Shown: positions 37,001-46,297, counted from the stretch's first letter. The stretch: DNA of 64,000 nt from Chryseobacterium carnipullorum (GCF_900142785.1 NZ_FRCD01000012.1:1-64000), one strand, 5' to 3'. A program made the numbers and translations. Notes: generated by a model from the letters alone, not told the origin.

Positions 37001-37443
37001 CCATTTGCTAATTTCCATGCATCACCTGCCTGGCTTTGTTGGAGTACTCTGTCCAGAGGAGAGCTTTCAATTTCCTTTTCTGCAAAGGCATTGGATGAGC
37101 CATAATAGCTGTTGGCCGTGTTTTCATTCGTAATTCCCGAATGGTAAGTAGCATTCAATGTAGATGCCGGAACCGCAAGAATATCTTTCGGTTGCCTTCC
37201 GAACCCATCATAAACAACCGGAGTAACCAAGTCTTTTCCTGAAGGGGAAACTTTTACATCAATGATCTGTTTTGGCCTTCCTAAACCATCAAAATAGGTG
37301 ATGGATTCGGATCTTTTAGTACAATCCCCGCTTAGGCAGGTTTTGGACTGAACATAGTTTTCCGTGGACGTCTGTGCCCTCACTACTGCCATTGAGAGCA
37401 GAAAGAGTACTGAGAGTATATTTAAAATTAATTGTTTTTTCAT
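34030..37443 (-). CDS. RHS-repeat polymorphic toxin with C-terminal GH-E nuclease
   Basis: A 1137-residue exported RHS protein. A signal peptide comes first (MKKQLILNILSVLFLLSMAV, cleavage near VRAQ), followed by a DUF6443-type N-terminal region (YFDGLGRPKQIIDV). YD/RHS repeats follow over about 130-800, then the RHS-associated core (KYGFQGQEKQTETGW, IPELGRFFNVDPLSEDYAYQ, near 905-950). The variable tip starts around 975. The last 90 residues hold a GH-E-type HNH/Endo VII nuclease: TGEELTWDKAI, WDMGHKPGQEY, KFLEKYKNPKNYQPES and NRSHKYE. No T9SS sorting domain is present in this chain. The ankyrin gene overlapping its end is the likely immunity gene. The RHS partner ends 10 bases upstream. Confidence 0.88.
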   Translation of the reverse strand: MKKQLILNILSVLFLLSMAVVRAQTSTENYVQSKTCLSGDCTKRSESITYFDGLGRPKQIIDVKVSPSGKDLVTPVVYDGFGRQPKDILAVPASTLNATYHSGITNENTANSYYGSSNAFAEKEIESSPLDRVLQQSQAGDAWKLANGHTKKYKYETNAVNEVKKFVVTTSIITANNVSGTSSSLKVSSENSGYYPAGVLYKNTVTDEDGIPVVQFENGLGQAVLVRRIDGTQNIDTYYVYNEYNQMAFVIPPKAVQQIEQAGNVVTTVILEDLCYQYNYDGQNREVEKKLPGKDWEMTVYDKQDRPVLSQDGILRTVNNNFGSKGWIFTKYDELGRVVYTGFFSNTANRRVMQNAVNSMSANAYNNEKRSASPFNQQGINVYYDKQAFPTGSMTLLSINYYDKYPPEAPLVPQTVQGQYTLSQTLGTGDDASTKSLLTASYVKNIEDNNWTKTYKYYDSKGRLVSVKTDNHLGGYTNKELKLDFTGQTEESYTSHKRSSADAEVLVKERFVYDGQNRLLKQYHQVDTNPEELLADNTYNEIGQLTNKKTGNTYGTPLQSVDYAYNIRGWVTKVNNPADLGGKLFAYELKYDNPTDASAAPAKYNGNISEFDWRTSSNDFLRRYAYRYDRLNRLKDASYREPAATAPVNDGYSENLTYDLNGNIQTLKRYQPLANTPILIDDLKYQVYEGNRLKKVIDENTNPSGYPTGGNTIGYDVNGNMTDHLDKDITSISYNFLNLPKEVKFAQDNNSLQFLYRADGIKLKKAFAYLSYKSGLMITNNTDYLDGFQYEQEGGGPISLLFFPTSEGYYDFQKKRYVYNYEDHVGNVRLAYYKGSNNVAIVDRETNYYPFGMEYEGFQGANTQLPSYKYGFQGQEKQTETGWSSFKWRNSIPELGRFFNVDPLSEDYAYQSHYNFSENRVVDNVELEGLEGEDFRFRMAMKQNGGVQARAEKFNQDANSAAFMAVIKIATPIEELYTLASGRNFEGNNANRKDAATLLALNLVPQVKIEAKVATVVVEAEVKAAAKTEAKTVAKKAYSKSRPSYAKDQVETVWNSAKQKDGKVYDPNTGEELTWDKAIKPRSWDMGHKPGQEYKKLHEKYMNGKITKEKFLEKYKNPKNYQPESKSANRSHKYEKK

Positions 37444-37453
37444 GATTGTTGTT

Positions 37454-40400
37454 TTATGGTTTGAAATTATAGCTGAACTCTTTTACCGTTTTGTAAACGT
37501 AGTTTCCACTACTGTCTTTCTCTCTTATTTTGATCTCTTTAAGCCTATTTGCTATATCGTAAACATAAAGTTCTCTGATTCCCGATGGCGGAGTAATGCA
37601 TGTTACCCCGATTAGTGGATCATAAGTGAAAGTGGTTACCAGCTTATCTGACAGTATAGGCAATTTTCTAAATCTTTCATAAGTATCAAGAAGATTTGCT
37701 TCCTGGGAAGGATCTGCTGCATCTGCATCTGAGGAAGCTGACATCCATGGCAGGGTATTTTCGATTGCGCTATAGGCGATACCTTCTACTTTTGCAATAG
37801 GCCAGGTCTGATTATATCCCCATAGTATGCTCACCGGAACACCATCCTTCGTAGTATACTGTAACACGTTTCCCTTATTGTCATATTTGTCATACGTAAT
37901 ATCAGTACTGGATGCAGTTGTATTGAGTACATCAAAATATTTTACCGATACAGGCAGCACAAAATCCCCGGTTGAAGCATTAGGAAGAGACTGTGGATAA
38001 ACAGTTTCTTCTTTTGAAAGCATGGTAGAGGTGTTTCCTTGGGCTTGGGTAACAGATGTTTCCAGAGGAATACCTACCATGTTTTTACCAATCATTAACT
38101 GGTTATTTTTTTCGTGGGCATAATCATAGCTTTTTTCATTAATAATTCCGTCAGGCAAAGTTGTTTTTTGTTTTTTAAGCTGATAATGCGAAGGGTTTGT
38201 ATAGAAATATTCCGTTTCGGTTTTTACAGGTAGTCCATTGCGATAATCAGTTATTTTTTGATTTTTTAAATACGTAAAACGGCTTATGTTTTTATAATAT
38301 ACTGCATCCAGGTTTTCAAAGCCATTCCATGTCCCGTCATTTAAAATAGGCTCAAAACGTTTGCGACGACTAATAGCCCCTAGGTAAGATGTTCTGGAGG
38401 TATCTTCCGTAAAATTATACTCAACCTTTTTTTGAATTGTGTTGGCATTATCTTTATAAATGGTCAATATCTCTTTCCCATTATCCCATCCTGAATTCGT
38501 CCAAGGAGCTGATATAATTGAGTTTCCTTTAATTGGATTTCCCCAATAATCTTTATTGGAATTGAAATAATGAATGATTTTTCCATTTCCTTCAATTTCT
38601 TCTTCAACGGTATCATAAAATATATTGGGATTAAAAGAAAATAATCTTCCAATATTAGAGGAAGTAATAGCTATGATGCTTGAAAATATTGGTGTTGTCC
38701 CTGAAGTACCACCTCCCAAGCATACAGAACCTATAGTTCTTGTTTCATTAAATAAAGGATCACGTGTTACATGGGTAGAATAATCTCCATTATCTTTGAT
38801 ATAGTTATACTTTCTGGTAATGGGAAGTCCGTCCGTTGGCGTATCAACAGTTGATTTAATTCTGTATCCGCCTAATAAAACATCCTGTAAAACATATTTA
38901 TCATCCTCATTGAAATAATAGATCTGAGCACGTGCATCAGAACAGGCAAACATGGCTGTAAGAACTACCTTAACAGGTTGGTTTTTTATAGCATTCACAG
39001 AAATCGTACTGCTATTGTTTAAAGATGAATCTGAATTTCCGATATTATTTCCTGCCTGGTCGAATACTTCTATGTAACCCTTTTGTTTGCCTGTTTGTAG
39101 AGCAGGGCTGTTCTGGCAGGTGCCAGAGGAATACAGATAGTTGGAAAGCCTGACTTCTACAGGCCCCGTTTTTTGAGGAATGATAGTTATTTCATTAGTT
39201 GATGTATTAGTTCCTAAAGGATTGAATTTTGAAATTCCTACATTAATTTTTGGTGCTGGTACAAATACATTATCTTTCTTCTTATGGTTTTCATAATTTA
39301 GCAAGGTATTTCCTCCTGTAGGATAGGTAACTGCTTTTAATAAGCCATAATACCCAACCTGTGGTGTGACTGACTGATTAGCTCCGTTATATTGAGGTGC
39401 CTGTGGGTCATCAATCCGAAAAATCTGAGGTACAAGAGTACTGTTGCTTGCGGCGTTATAGTACCCCCACATATCACGGGAAAAACTAAGTCTTACCGGA
39501 AAGTTTTCAGGATTATGGTAGGTAAACTTATGAGAAGAACTGCTTTTATTATTGCGGATCTCTGTTAAAAATAATCTAGAAGCAGCAGTTGTTAAATAGT
39601 TTAAACTAATATCATCTACAATTCTGCCGTTATTGTATTTCTTTATATTCGTCAGCTTTGAATAATCTTCACTTTGATTTGAATAGGTAAATTCAATGGA
39701 ATTATTATTAGAGTCATATATCTTTTTGATTTGTTTACCGTATACTTCCTGCTGGGAATCTGCTATAAGTCCTATATTATTTGATGGTAAAATAAAATTG
39801 ACCACTTCACAGTAGTTTCCACCATTAGGACCTGATCCTACGTCTCCATATTTCTGCTGTCCCCCAGTCGTATAAGTCATACTTTGAGATTGTGACAGAG
39901 TATTGTTATAGCTCACATCCTGATATTCAAGGGTGAGTGTTTGGCCGTTGGTTGTAACTACTGAGGTAAGATACCAGGACTGTGGATATTGTAAGGGAGG
40001 TTGGTGTCCTCCTACATTCAGAGTTCTGTTAAGTACATTTTCTACAGCATTAAAATTATATCTCACTCCATTATCCAGAATAATTGAAAATAAGTTTCCA
40101 CTATCATTCCTTTTTATTTTGTAATCTTTCTGATCAATCATAAAGATATTTCCACTTTTGTTAATCAGAAATTTAACATTGTTTCCAGCAAAATTGGCAG
40201 TGTATAGATCTCGCTCAGAATCAAAGTTATCTACTTCACAAAATTTTAGATATTCAATCATCTGTGCGGCTGAGTTCTCTAATGGAGGAACATCGCCGCT
40301 ATTATAATTACTCTCTTCATCAGGTTTATCCCTTATTGTCCTTGTGATTACCCCTCCTGAAATAAAAGTCCAGCCCAAACCAACAGAACCATTCATTTCA

Positions 40401-40681
40401 TCGACATTAATACCATTTGAAGAATAACTTAAAGAGATAGGAATACCTGTTCCATCCACGCTTAATTCTGTAATGGGGATAGTTATATTAGGTGCCCCTG
40501 TAAAAAGTCCAATGGGAATATTCCCATATTGGCTGAATTTGAATGATTGGGGAGTTGTTGGTGCAATTTTAGGAATGTGTTTTCCTGCATCATTCGTATT
40601 TTTGGTATAATCCTGATTATTACTTTGACTATACAATAAGGCTGAAAGAATAACTCCAGCCAATATTAAAGATCTTTTCAT
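37454..40681 (-). CDS. RHS/YD-repeat partner protein without toxin tip
   Basis: A 1075-residue exported protein. It has a signal peptide (MKRSLILAGVILSALLYSQ), then a long beta-rich region with the SpvB-like opening IPIGLFTGAPNITIPI and GIPISLSYSSNGINVDEMNGSVGLGW. A few YD-type repeats occur near the end (YDKYDNKGNVLQYT, ELYVYDIANRLKEIKI). No RHS core or toxin tip is visible. It is paired with the following RHS-nuclease protein (10-base gap) and may form the shell or carrier, by analogy with B/C toxin-complex pairs. That analogy is inference. Its start lies 8 bases after the T9SS protein gene. Confidence 0.8.
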   Translation of the reverse strand: MKRSLILAGVILSALLYSQSNNQDYTKNTNDAGKHIPKIAPTTPQSFKFSQYGNIPIGLFTGAPNITIPITELSVDGTGIPISLSYSSNGINVDEMNGSVGLGWTFISGGVITRTIRDKPDEESNYNSGDVPPLENSAAQMIEYLKFCEVDNFDSERDLYTANFAGNNVKFLINKSGNIFMIDQKDYKIKRNDSGNLFSIILDNGVRYNFNAVENVLNRTLNVGGHQPPLQYPQSWYLTSVVTTNGQTLTLEYQDVSYNNTLSQSQSMTYTTGGQQKYGDVGSGPNGGNYCEVVNFILPSNNIGLIADSQQEVYGKQIKKIYDSNNNSIEFTYSNQSEDYSKLTNIKKYNNGRIVDDISLNYLTTAASRLFLTEIRNNKSSSSHKFTYHNPENFPVRLSFSRDMWGYYNAASNSTLVPQIFRIDDPQAPQYNGANQSVTPQVGYYGLLKAVTYPTGGNTLLNYENHKKKDNVFVPAPKINVGISKFNPLGTNTSTNEITIIPQKTGPVEVRLSNYLYSSGTCQNSPALQTGKQKGYIEVFDQAGNNIGNSDSSLNNSSTISVNAIKNQPVKVVLTAMFACSDARAQIYYFNEDDKYVLQDVLLGGYRIKSTVDTPTDGLPITRKYNYIKDNGDYSTHVTRDPLFNETRTIGSVCLGGGTSGTTPIFSSIIAITSSNIGRLFSFNPNIFYDTVEEEIEGNGKIIHYFNSNKDYWGNPIKGNSIISAPWTNSGWDNGKEILTIYKDNANTIQKKVEYNFTEDTSRTSYLGAISRRKRFEPILNDGTWNGFENLDAVYYKNISRFTYLKNQKITDYRNGLPVKTETEYFYTNPSHYQLKKQKTTLPDGIINEKSYDYAHEKNNQLMIGKNMVGIPLETSVTQAQGNTSTMLSKEETVYPQSLPNASTGDFVLPVSVKYFDVLNTTASSTDITYDKYDNKGNVLQYTTKDGVPVSILWGYNQTWPIAKVEGIAYSAIENTLPWMSASSDADAADPSQEANLLDTYERFRKLPILSDKLVTTFTYDPLIGVTCITPPSGIRELYVYDIANRLKEIKIREKDSSGNYVYKTVKEFSYNFKP

Positions 40682-40688
40682 TTGTGTT

Positions 40689-42233
40689 TTATTTTTTTAT
40701 CAGTTTAGCACTCGCTGTTGTATTGGTATCCGTTTTTATTGTCACCAGATAAGCTCCCTGAATTAAATTCTGGGTATTAATTTTGGTTACCTTGTTTTTG
40801 GTTTTCAATGTCTGAAGCTGTCTGCCGCCCATATCATACAGCATGATATCTGCTTCTTTAAAGTCAACGCCGATTTCTACGTAAGTATAATCAGATACCG
40901 GATTGGGGTAGATTTTAATGTCCTGTTTTTCAATCAATTGATCAATTTTTTTATCTCCAAGCTTCACAATCTTCCAGTTTTCTTTTCCTAATTCTTCGGC
41001 ACTGGTGCCAGCAAGAATGATGGAGCCATCCCTATTCAGTTTCAAATCAGACAACCTTTCTTCTCTTTTTCTGGATTCACCTTTGACGTGTTTTCTCCAT
41101 TGCTCATTTCCGTCCTGATTTAAGTAGAGCATCCAGAAGGTCTCATCCTCTGCTTCGATTCTTCCTTGAGTCTGCGTATAACCGCCTAAAAGAATTCCTT
41201 TTGATGATTGACCATCTGCTGAATGAAGCACGTTCATTCCCATGAGGATGTCACGGTTTTTGAAATTAAACGATTTCTGCCATAGCTCTTCACCTCTGTC
41301 GTTTAAGGAAATAAGCCATAGATCCGTTCCCTCTTCAATACCTACTGTTTTGTTTCCTGATCTTTCGGATCTTGATTCTCCACCGATAACATAACCAGTT
41401 GAAGTCAAAGCCAGTGTTCTAAGATGATCATCACCCTTTCCTCCAAAATTCTTTTCCCATTCTACTTTTCCGGTTTTATCAAGTTTAATGACCCAATAAT
41501 CTCCTTCTCCATAATTTTCGGTTTTTTTAGAACCGCCCGGGTTGCTTCTTGAGTAGATCCCTAGCAGTACACCACCGTCTTTTGTTGGAATCATTTTTTC
41601 AACTTCATCAAGACCTTTCCCTCCTAAAATTGACTGAGAAAGTTCATTTCCGTACTTATCTAATCTGATAAGCAGGACATCTTTCGAGCCGTAGCCTTTA
41701 GAATAATTCTGGACATTTCCTGTTACAAAAAATCCCAGATCGGTAGTTTGAACAACGGCTCTTGCTTCTTCATCTGAGGATGATCCTAAAGTTTTTTGCC
41801 AAATTTCATCTCCAAATTCGTTAAGACGTAGTAACCAGATGTCTGAACCTCCTTTGGAGTCGTTTTTTTTATCTAAGCCTTTTCCTGAATAAGAAGTTCC
41901 TGAAACAAGACTCCCACCATCCTGAGTGGTCACGGAAGATGACAGATAATCATGGTTATTGCCGGAAAAATATTTTTCCCAAACCTGTTCGCCCTGCTGA
42001 TTGAGTTTGATTAAATGAAAATCGTAGCCGTTGTTTTGCTTATTGTCTCCAGCCTGAAGCTTATCGCTTTGAATACTGCTTCCCGTAATTAGATACTGCT
42101 GATCTATAGTGGTATTTATCTGACTTAAAAAGTCCTGAGTACTGGACTTAATGTCTCTCTGCCAGAGCACTTGCTGGCCATAAATTGTCGATACTGCGCA
42201 CAACATAAGTACACTTAAGTAAGTTTTTTTCAT
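40689..42233 (-). CDS. T9SS-exported beta-propeller protein
   Basis: A 514-residue secreted protein. A signal peptide opens it (MKKTYLSVLMLCAVSTIYGQ). Six or seven blade-like repeats of about 55 residues follow, each with a pattern of the type DIWLLRLNEFGDEIWQKTLG followed by DLGFFVTG. The end is a type A T9SS C-terminal sorting domain (IYPNPVSDYTYVEI, LYDMGGRQL, GAYLVTIKT). The protein should be moved across the outer membrane by the Por/T9SS machinery and anchored or released. It heads the operon with the two RHS proteins, so it may display or guide them on the cell surface. The start is the MKK methionine, two codons inside the longest frame. Confidence 0.87.
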   Translation of the reverse strand: MKKTYLSVLMLCAVSTIYGQQVLWQRDIKSSTQDFLSQINTTIDQQYLITGSSIQSDKLQAGDNKQNNGYDFHLIKLNQQGEQVWEKYFSGNNHDYLSSSVTTQDGGSLVSGTSYSGKGLDKKNDSKGGSDIWLLRLNEFGDEIWQKTLGSSSDEEARAVVQTTDLGFFVTGNVQNYSKGYGSKDVLLIRLDKYGNELSQSILGGKGLDEVEKMIPTKDGGVLLGIYSRSNPGGSKKTENYGEGDYWVIKLDKTGKVEWEKNFGGKGDDHLRTLALTSTGYVIGGESRSERSGNKTVGIEEGTDLWLISLNDRGEELWQKSFNFKNRDILMGMNVLHSADGQSSKGILLGGYTQTQGRIEAEDETFWMLYLNQDGNEQWRKHVKGESRKREERLSDLKLNRDGSIILAGTSAEELGKENWKIVKLGDKKIDQLIEKQDIKIYPNPVSDYTYVEIGVDFKEADIMLYDMGGRQLQTLKTKNKVTKINTQNLIQGAYLVTIKTDTNTTASAKLIKK

Positions 42234-42417
42234 AGGCATTTGATATTTTGTGTGAATTTAGAATTAGTTTGTCATTCATGTTATGGGGAAAACCCCATAT
42301 TTTGAGTAGTAGTTTTACGGTCAGTCATTTTAATCTGAAAATAAATATTCATCATCTCAAAAGCTTTCTGATCATTTTGAAAAATACTATCTTCGGTTTT
42401 TAAAAAAGACTCACAAC

Positions 42418-42963
42418 ATGAAAAAAATAATATTCCTCGCCTCAGCCGTTCTTGTGTTAAACTCTTGCGTGGTTTCCACCGCAGCCAAAGTCGTTAAAGG
42501 TGCCGTCAACGTCAGTTACAAAGCCGTAAAAGGAACGGTGAATGGGATCAGCTGGGCGGTAAGCAAAGCCAAAGGGAAAATAGATGAAGATCGTGTAGAC
42601 GGGACCTGGAAAGTAGTGGGCGCATATAAAGGTTCTTTTGAAGACTTTACCAATGACCAGAATCCGGAAAGTTCGTTTACTTCAGACTGTACGGAAGGTT
42701 TTGATCAGATCATTTTCAAAGCTAAAAAATCGAAATTCAAACCTTTACACTGCAGTTCCGAAAAAGAAGACTGGGTAAAATATTCTATGGAATTCGGGAA
42801 AAATCCGGTCACCAAAGAAAAAGAAAACTATATAGAATACAACTCCAACAATTATATTTCAGTGATCGATGTCAACAATAAGACCATGGTACTGGAGGGA
42901 AACCTGATGCCTAAACTGGCATTTTCAGGGGCTAAATTGTATCTTTTGGAGAAAGTAAAATAA
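42418..42963 (+). CDS. Lipoprotein of unknown function
   Basis: A 181-residue lipoprotein with signal peptide and lipobox LNSC (Cys17). A short Ala/Val/Lys-rich amphipathic segment follows (residues 20-55, with repeated VKGAVN, VKGTVN and VSKAKGK). The C-terminal half is a beta-rich domain with two cysteines (SDCTEGF, LHCSSEK) that may form a lipocalin-like barrel (GTWKVVGAYKG opening). I do not recognise a named family. It is divergent from the T9SS protein, with 180 bases between that hold both promoters. Confidence 0.7.
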   Translation: MKKIIFLASAVLVLNSCVVSTAAKVVKGAVNVSYKAVKGTVNGISWAVSKAKGKIDEDRVDGTWKVVGAYKGSFEDFTNDQNPESSFTSDCTEGFDQIIFKAKKSKFKPLHCSSEKEDWVKYSMEFGKNPVTKEKENYIEYNSNNYISVIDVNNKTMVLEGNLMPKLAFSGAKLYLLEKVK

Positions 42964-43187
42964 AGATTTATTTCAGGAAACGGGATGATATTTTTAAAAT
43001 GATAGGCTCAGGATTTAGGTAAACCCATCAAAATAGTCTGTCTCTTTATTTTTACAGTAAAAATTTCAATGATATGTAGAACATATAGATTGTTATACGG
43101 GTAAAGGGTATACTTTAACAAACATTGTAAGGTCCCCTCAATAAATTTTTGTTCTTTTGCAAAATAGTATTAATTTTAAATAATTAC

Positions 43188-44324
43188 ATGTCGAAGTTCG
43201 ATGAAATCAGGCCTTTTTATGATCATGAAGTGAATGAAGCGTTACGGGGAATAGCCCGTGATCCTATGATGACCGCACTGATGAGTTTCACTTTTCCTGA
43301 TGTTGATAAGCAGGTCTGGAGGGAACAGTTTAAGAGTATTCATTCGATAAGTGATTTTCAGCACAATTTTATTGCCCATACCATTCGTCAGATTCTGGCG
43401 AAGAGTTCTGAGGGATTAACCACATCAGGATTTGATCAGCTGGATAAAAATACACCCTATCTTTTTGTTTCCAACCACAGAGATATTGTTTTGGATACTT
43501 CACTGCTGAATCTGGTTTTGCTTGACAAGAAATTGATCATGACGTCTTCTGCGATAGGAGACAACCTTGTGCAAAAGACTTTTTTGCATGTACTGGCGAA
43601 ACTGAACCGCAACTTTTTAGTTCAGAGAGGTTTGCCGATTCGTGAACAATTGAAAAGTTCCCAGATCATGTCCGAATATATTGAGCAGCTTCTGCATGTT
43701 GAAAAACGTTCCGTTTGGATCGCTCAGCGTGAAGGCCGTACCAAAGACGGAAATGATGCTACCCAGCAGGGCGTTTTAAAAATGCTTGCGATGGCGGCCG
43801 GAGATCTTTCACTCACTGACTATTTTAAAACATTGAAGATCGTTCCGATATCGATCTCTTATGAATATGATCCTACCGATTCTTTAAAAATGCCTCAGCT
43901 TCTGGCTAAACACAGAGACGAGGAATACATCAAAGGGAAGGATGAAGATTTTATGACCATGCTGAGTGGAGTATTGGGTCAAAAGAAACGCATTCATCTG
44001 CATGCAGGAAATGTACTGGATACAGAACTGGATGATATTGCCGTGAACTTTGAAAACAAAAATAAGCAGTTACAGGCAATTGCCCAGATCATTGACGATT
44101 CGATCATACAAAACTATAAGCTGTGGCCGACCAAGTTTATCGCTTACGACCTCCTTCACAATACGGATACTTATGCCTCAGAATATACAGAACAGGAAAA
44201 ACAGCTGTTTGTCCGAAGACTTGAAATGAGAATTGATCCTTCTGATGCCGTTTCAAAAGAATTTTTCCTGATGATGTACGCAAATCCACTGATGAATAAA
44301 ATGAAGTATGGTGAAATGCTTTAA
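43188..44324 (+). CDS. 1-acyl-glycerol-3-phosphate acyltransferase family protein
   Basis: A 378-residue glycerolipid acyltransferase (PlsC-like superfamily). The catalytic HX4D block is NHRDIVLD near residue 98, and the substrate-binding block REGRTKDGND is near 187. A C-terminal extension of about 150 residues resembles the large bacterial acyltransferases with a helical tail. No membrane helix is clear. The family transfers an acyl chain to the sn-2 position of glycerol phosphates or to related alcohols in membrane-lipid synthesis. The start is placed at MSKFDEIRPFYD; the longer frame would need a poor upstream extension. Confidence 0.82.
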   Translation: MSKFDEIRPFYDHEVNEALRGIARDPMMTALMSFTFPDVDKQVWREQFKSIHSISDFQHNFIAHTIRQILAKSSEGLTTSGFDQLDKNTPYLFVSNHRDIVLDTSLLNLVLLDKKLIMTSSAIGDNLVQKTFLHVLAKLNRNFLVQRGLPIREQLKSSQIMSEYIEQLLHVEKRSVWIAQREGRTKDGNDATQQGVLKMLAMAAGDLSLTDYFKTLKIVPISISYEYDPTDSLKMPQLLAKHRDEEYIKGKDEDFMTMLSGVLGQKKRIHLHAGNVLDTELDDIAVNFENKNKQLQAIAQIIDDSIIQNYKLWPTKFIAYDLLHNTDTYASEYTEQEKQLFVRRLEMRIDPSDAVSKEFFLMMYANPLMNKMKYGEML

Positions 44325-44395
44325 TGAAACAGTGACAGGCGTTCTCAGTGTTGAAATCAAAGATCATAACTATTTTTAAACATCACCTGCCATTA

Positions 44396-44836
44396 CTAGT
44401 AGTAAAAATGGCTCGTATAAAAATAGATAAAGGAAGTTGTGGTTTCAATGGCGTAGCACATTTCACTGCCATGCCCTTTTTTACTGGGATCAGTATCCAC
44501 TTCATAAAGATACTGAAGGTCTCCTTCCAGATAAGTTTCAATGGTTAAATCAAGCTTCCAGTAGATCTGAAAATCGTCTGTTTTTTGCAGCATTAATTTT
44601 TCATCGGTCGCCATGATGCTGCAGTTTTGTATTTCCCATTCATCTAATCCCGAAGTTCCCATCGCTGAAATGATAAAGGAAGTAAAATCAGGGATCTCAC
44701 TTTTTTGTACTTTAATCATTACAAGGATAATCTCATCTCCATTATAAATGATTTCAGAAATATTTTTCTTTGAGATCAGGAAATCGTAGTCCCGGTGACG
44801 TAATTTTTCAGTGAATAGAGAGGGATCAAATGGCAT
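44396..44836 (-). CDS. Hypothetical protein
   Basis: A 146-residue soluble protein (starting MPFDPSLFTEKLRHR) with mixed alpha/beta character and a Tyr/Phe-rich C-terminus (SFIYFYTSHFYY). There is no signal peptide, membrane segment or motif that I recognise. It is convergent with the acyltransferase gene. Codon use looks natural and the frame is clean, so it is probably real. Confidence 0.6.
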   Translation of the reverse strand: MPFDPSLFTEKLRHRDYDFLISKKNISEIIYNGDEIILVMIKVQKSEIPDFTSFIISAMGTSGLDEWEIQNCSIMATDEKLMLQKTDDFQIYWKLDLTIETYLEGDLQYLYEVDTDPSKKGHGSEMCYAIETTTSFIYFYTSHFYY

Positions 44837-45144
44837 GGGTTTACTTTTTAAATGAGTCTGTGTATCAGGAGTATCAATAATTGAATATTAATATTAAAAA
44901 AGGGATTTTTAATTTCGCTCAGACTGACAACACTGATACTCTGTATTTGAAGCTTATAAAATATCCGCTAAGTGTGATCAATACATGATACAAAATGCAT
45001 CGGCTTCTTTACTGCATTTCAAATATACAAAATAAAAATAAAGGAGATAGGGTCACTACTTTTTCTATTTTCTCTTTGCTCATTAAAGAATACCGGGTCT
45101 TTATATTCTGATCCTCAAAATTTTAATGCGTAACTTTGAATGAA
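44837..45144. other. Intergenic region with repeat and promoter
   Basis: This 308-base gap holds a short repeat-like stretch near 44914-44945 (AATTTCGCTCAGACTGACAAC), related to the one at 1758. At the right end TAACTTTG (45131-45138) matches the Bacteroidetes -7 box of the regulator gene that follows. No gene is seen. Confidence 0.45.
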
Positions 45145-45705
45145 ATGAAGTTGTACATAAAATATATGGTTAGCCTCAGGTGCAAAATGATGGTGCATGA
45201 AGAGCTTAATAATCTGGGTATTAAGCATGCTGTGGTGGATCTTGGCATGGTTGAGTTGCTGGAAGACATTACCCATGAGCAGCGGGAGATTTTAAAAAGG
45301 GAATTGTTGAAATCAGGTCTTGAATTATTAGACGATAAAAAAAGTATTCTGATCGAAAAAATTAAAAATGTAATTACCGAAATGATTCACTATTCTGAAG
45401 AGCTACCCAAAGAAAACTTCTCAGACTATATCAGTGAAAAACTTGGCTACGACTATACCTATCTGGCGAATATATTTTCTGAAGTGAAAGGCATCACGAT
45501 ACAGCATTATATCATCATCAATAAAATTGAAAAAGTAAAGGAACTCTTACTGTATGACGAACTTAATCTTACGGAGATCTCTTATAAGTTGAATTACAGC
45601 AGTGCCGCCCATCTCTCCAACCAGTTCAAAAAAATCACAGGACTTTCTCCGTCTTTCTACAAACAGCTGGGACTTAAACGTAAAAATAATCTGGAAGACC
45701 TTTAA
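45145..45705 (+). CDS. AraC-type transcriptional regulator with small N-terminal domain
   Basis: A 186-residue regulator. The N-terminal 65 residues form a ferredoxin-like (HMA/ACT-like) domain, opening MKLYIKYMVSLRCKMMVHEEL and lacking a CxxC metal motif. The C-terminal 100 residues form an AraC-type double helix-turn-helix, with LGYDYTYLANIFSEVKG, LNLTEISYKLNYSSAAHLS and KKITGLSPSFYKQ. It probably binds DNA, and the small front domain may sense a ligand. The start at 45145 gives the family N-terminus; a TTG three codons earlier is less likely. The -7-like TAACTTTG ends 6 bases before the ATG, so the transcript may be nearly leaderless. Confidence 0.82.
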   Translation: MKLYIKYMVSLRCKMMVHEELNNLGIKHAVVDLGMVELLEDITHEQREILKRELLKSGLELLDDKKSILIEKIKNVITEMIHYSEELPKENFSDYISEKLGYDYTYLANIFSEVKGITIQHYIIINKIEKVKELLLYDELNLTEISYKLNYSSAAHLSNQFKKITGLSPSFYKQLGLKRKNNLEDL

Positions 45706-46027
45706 AGGTGTGATAGATGTAAGATTAATCTACTCATCTGTAACATCATCAGGAAAGGAAATCCCAATTTTGTACAGTCATTGCTAAACTTCATCAAATA
45801 ATCCTCGTAACGGAGACCATCACAAAACATGAAACTTGACGAGGATAAGATAAAGCCAAAACTAAAAAGCAGTAAGAAATCATCACAACTAAATAGGAAA
45901 TTAATATTTCACAACTCCTCTTTCAAAGAGAGTTTTGAAGAAGGGATAGAAGCTTAAAGGTCTCTATCTCTTTTTATAGGTTGTGCCGGTTGAAACAGTA
46001 TAGACGAACACTACAATATTTTAAATA
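45706..46027. other. Intergenic region with a terminator-like hairpin
   Basis: The 322 bases hold no gene. A stem of 9 bp (AGGGATAGA at 45942-45950 with TCTATCTCT at 45963-45971), followed by a T-run to 45976, looks like a plus-strand terminator. It lies 240 bases beyond the regulator's stop and 50 bases before the next gene, so it could end the regulator transcript or an unlisted small RNA. Confidence 0.4.
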
Positions 46028-46297
46028 ATGAAAACAATCCATCTCTTTAAGTTTAAAGATACCATTTCCCTTAAAATTCCTTTTTTCAAGGAAAGCTACG
46101 GATTGGAAACTTTAAATGATTTAATGAAATATGATTTAATGGATACCGAAAAAGTAACCGAGTTTATCATTGAAACCCAAGATGATTGTAATTTGGAAGA
46201 TCGTTCACAGGATGATCTGCTGAAGATGTGCGAAGACGCAGACGAAACGATTGACCATTATTTTGTTACCGCTGTTGGCGAGGATGATATTCTCTGA
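46028..46297 (+). CDS. Small acidic hypothetical protein
   Basis: An 89-residue soluble acidic protein starting MKTIHLFKFKDTISLKIPF, with Asp/Glu-rich second half (DDCNLEDRSQDDLLKMCEDADE). I do not recognise it. The clean start and biased composition suggest a real gene. It stands alone between intergenic stretches. Confidence 0.5.
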   Translation: MKTIHLFKFKDTISLKIPFFKESYGLETLNDLMKYDLMDTEKVTEFIIETQDDCNLEDRSQDDLLKMCEDADETIDHYFVTAVGEDDIL

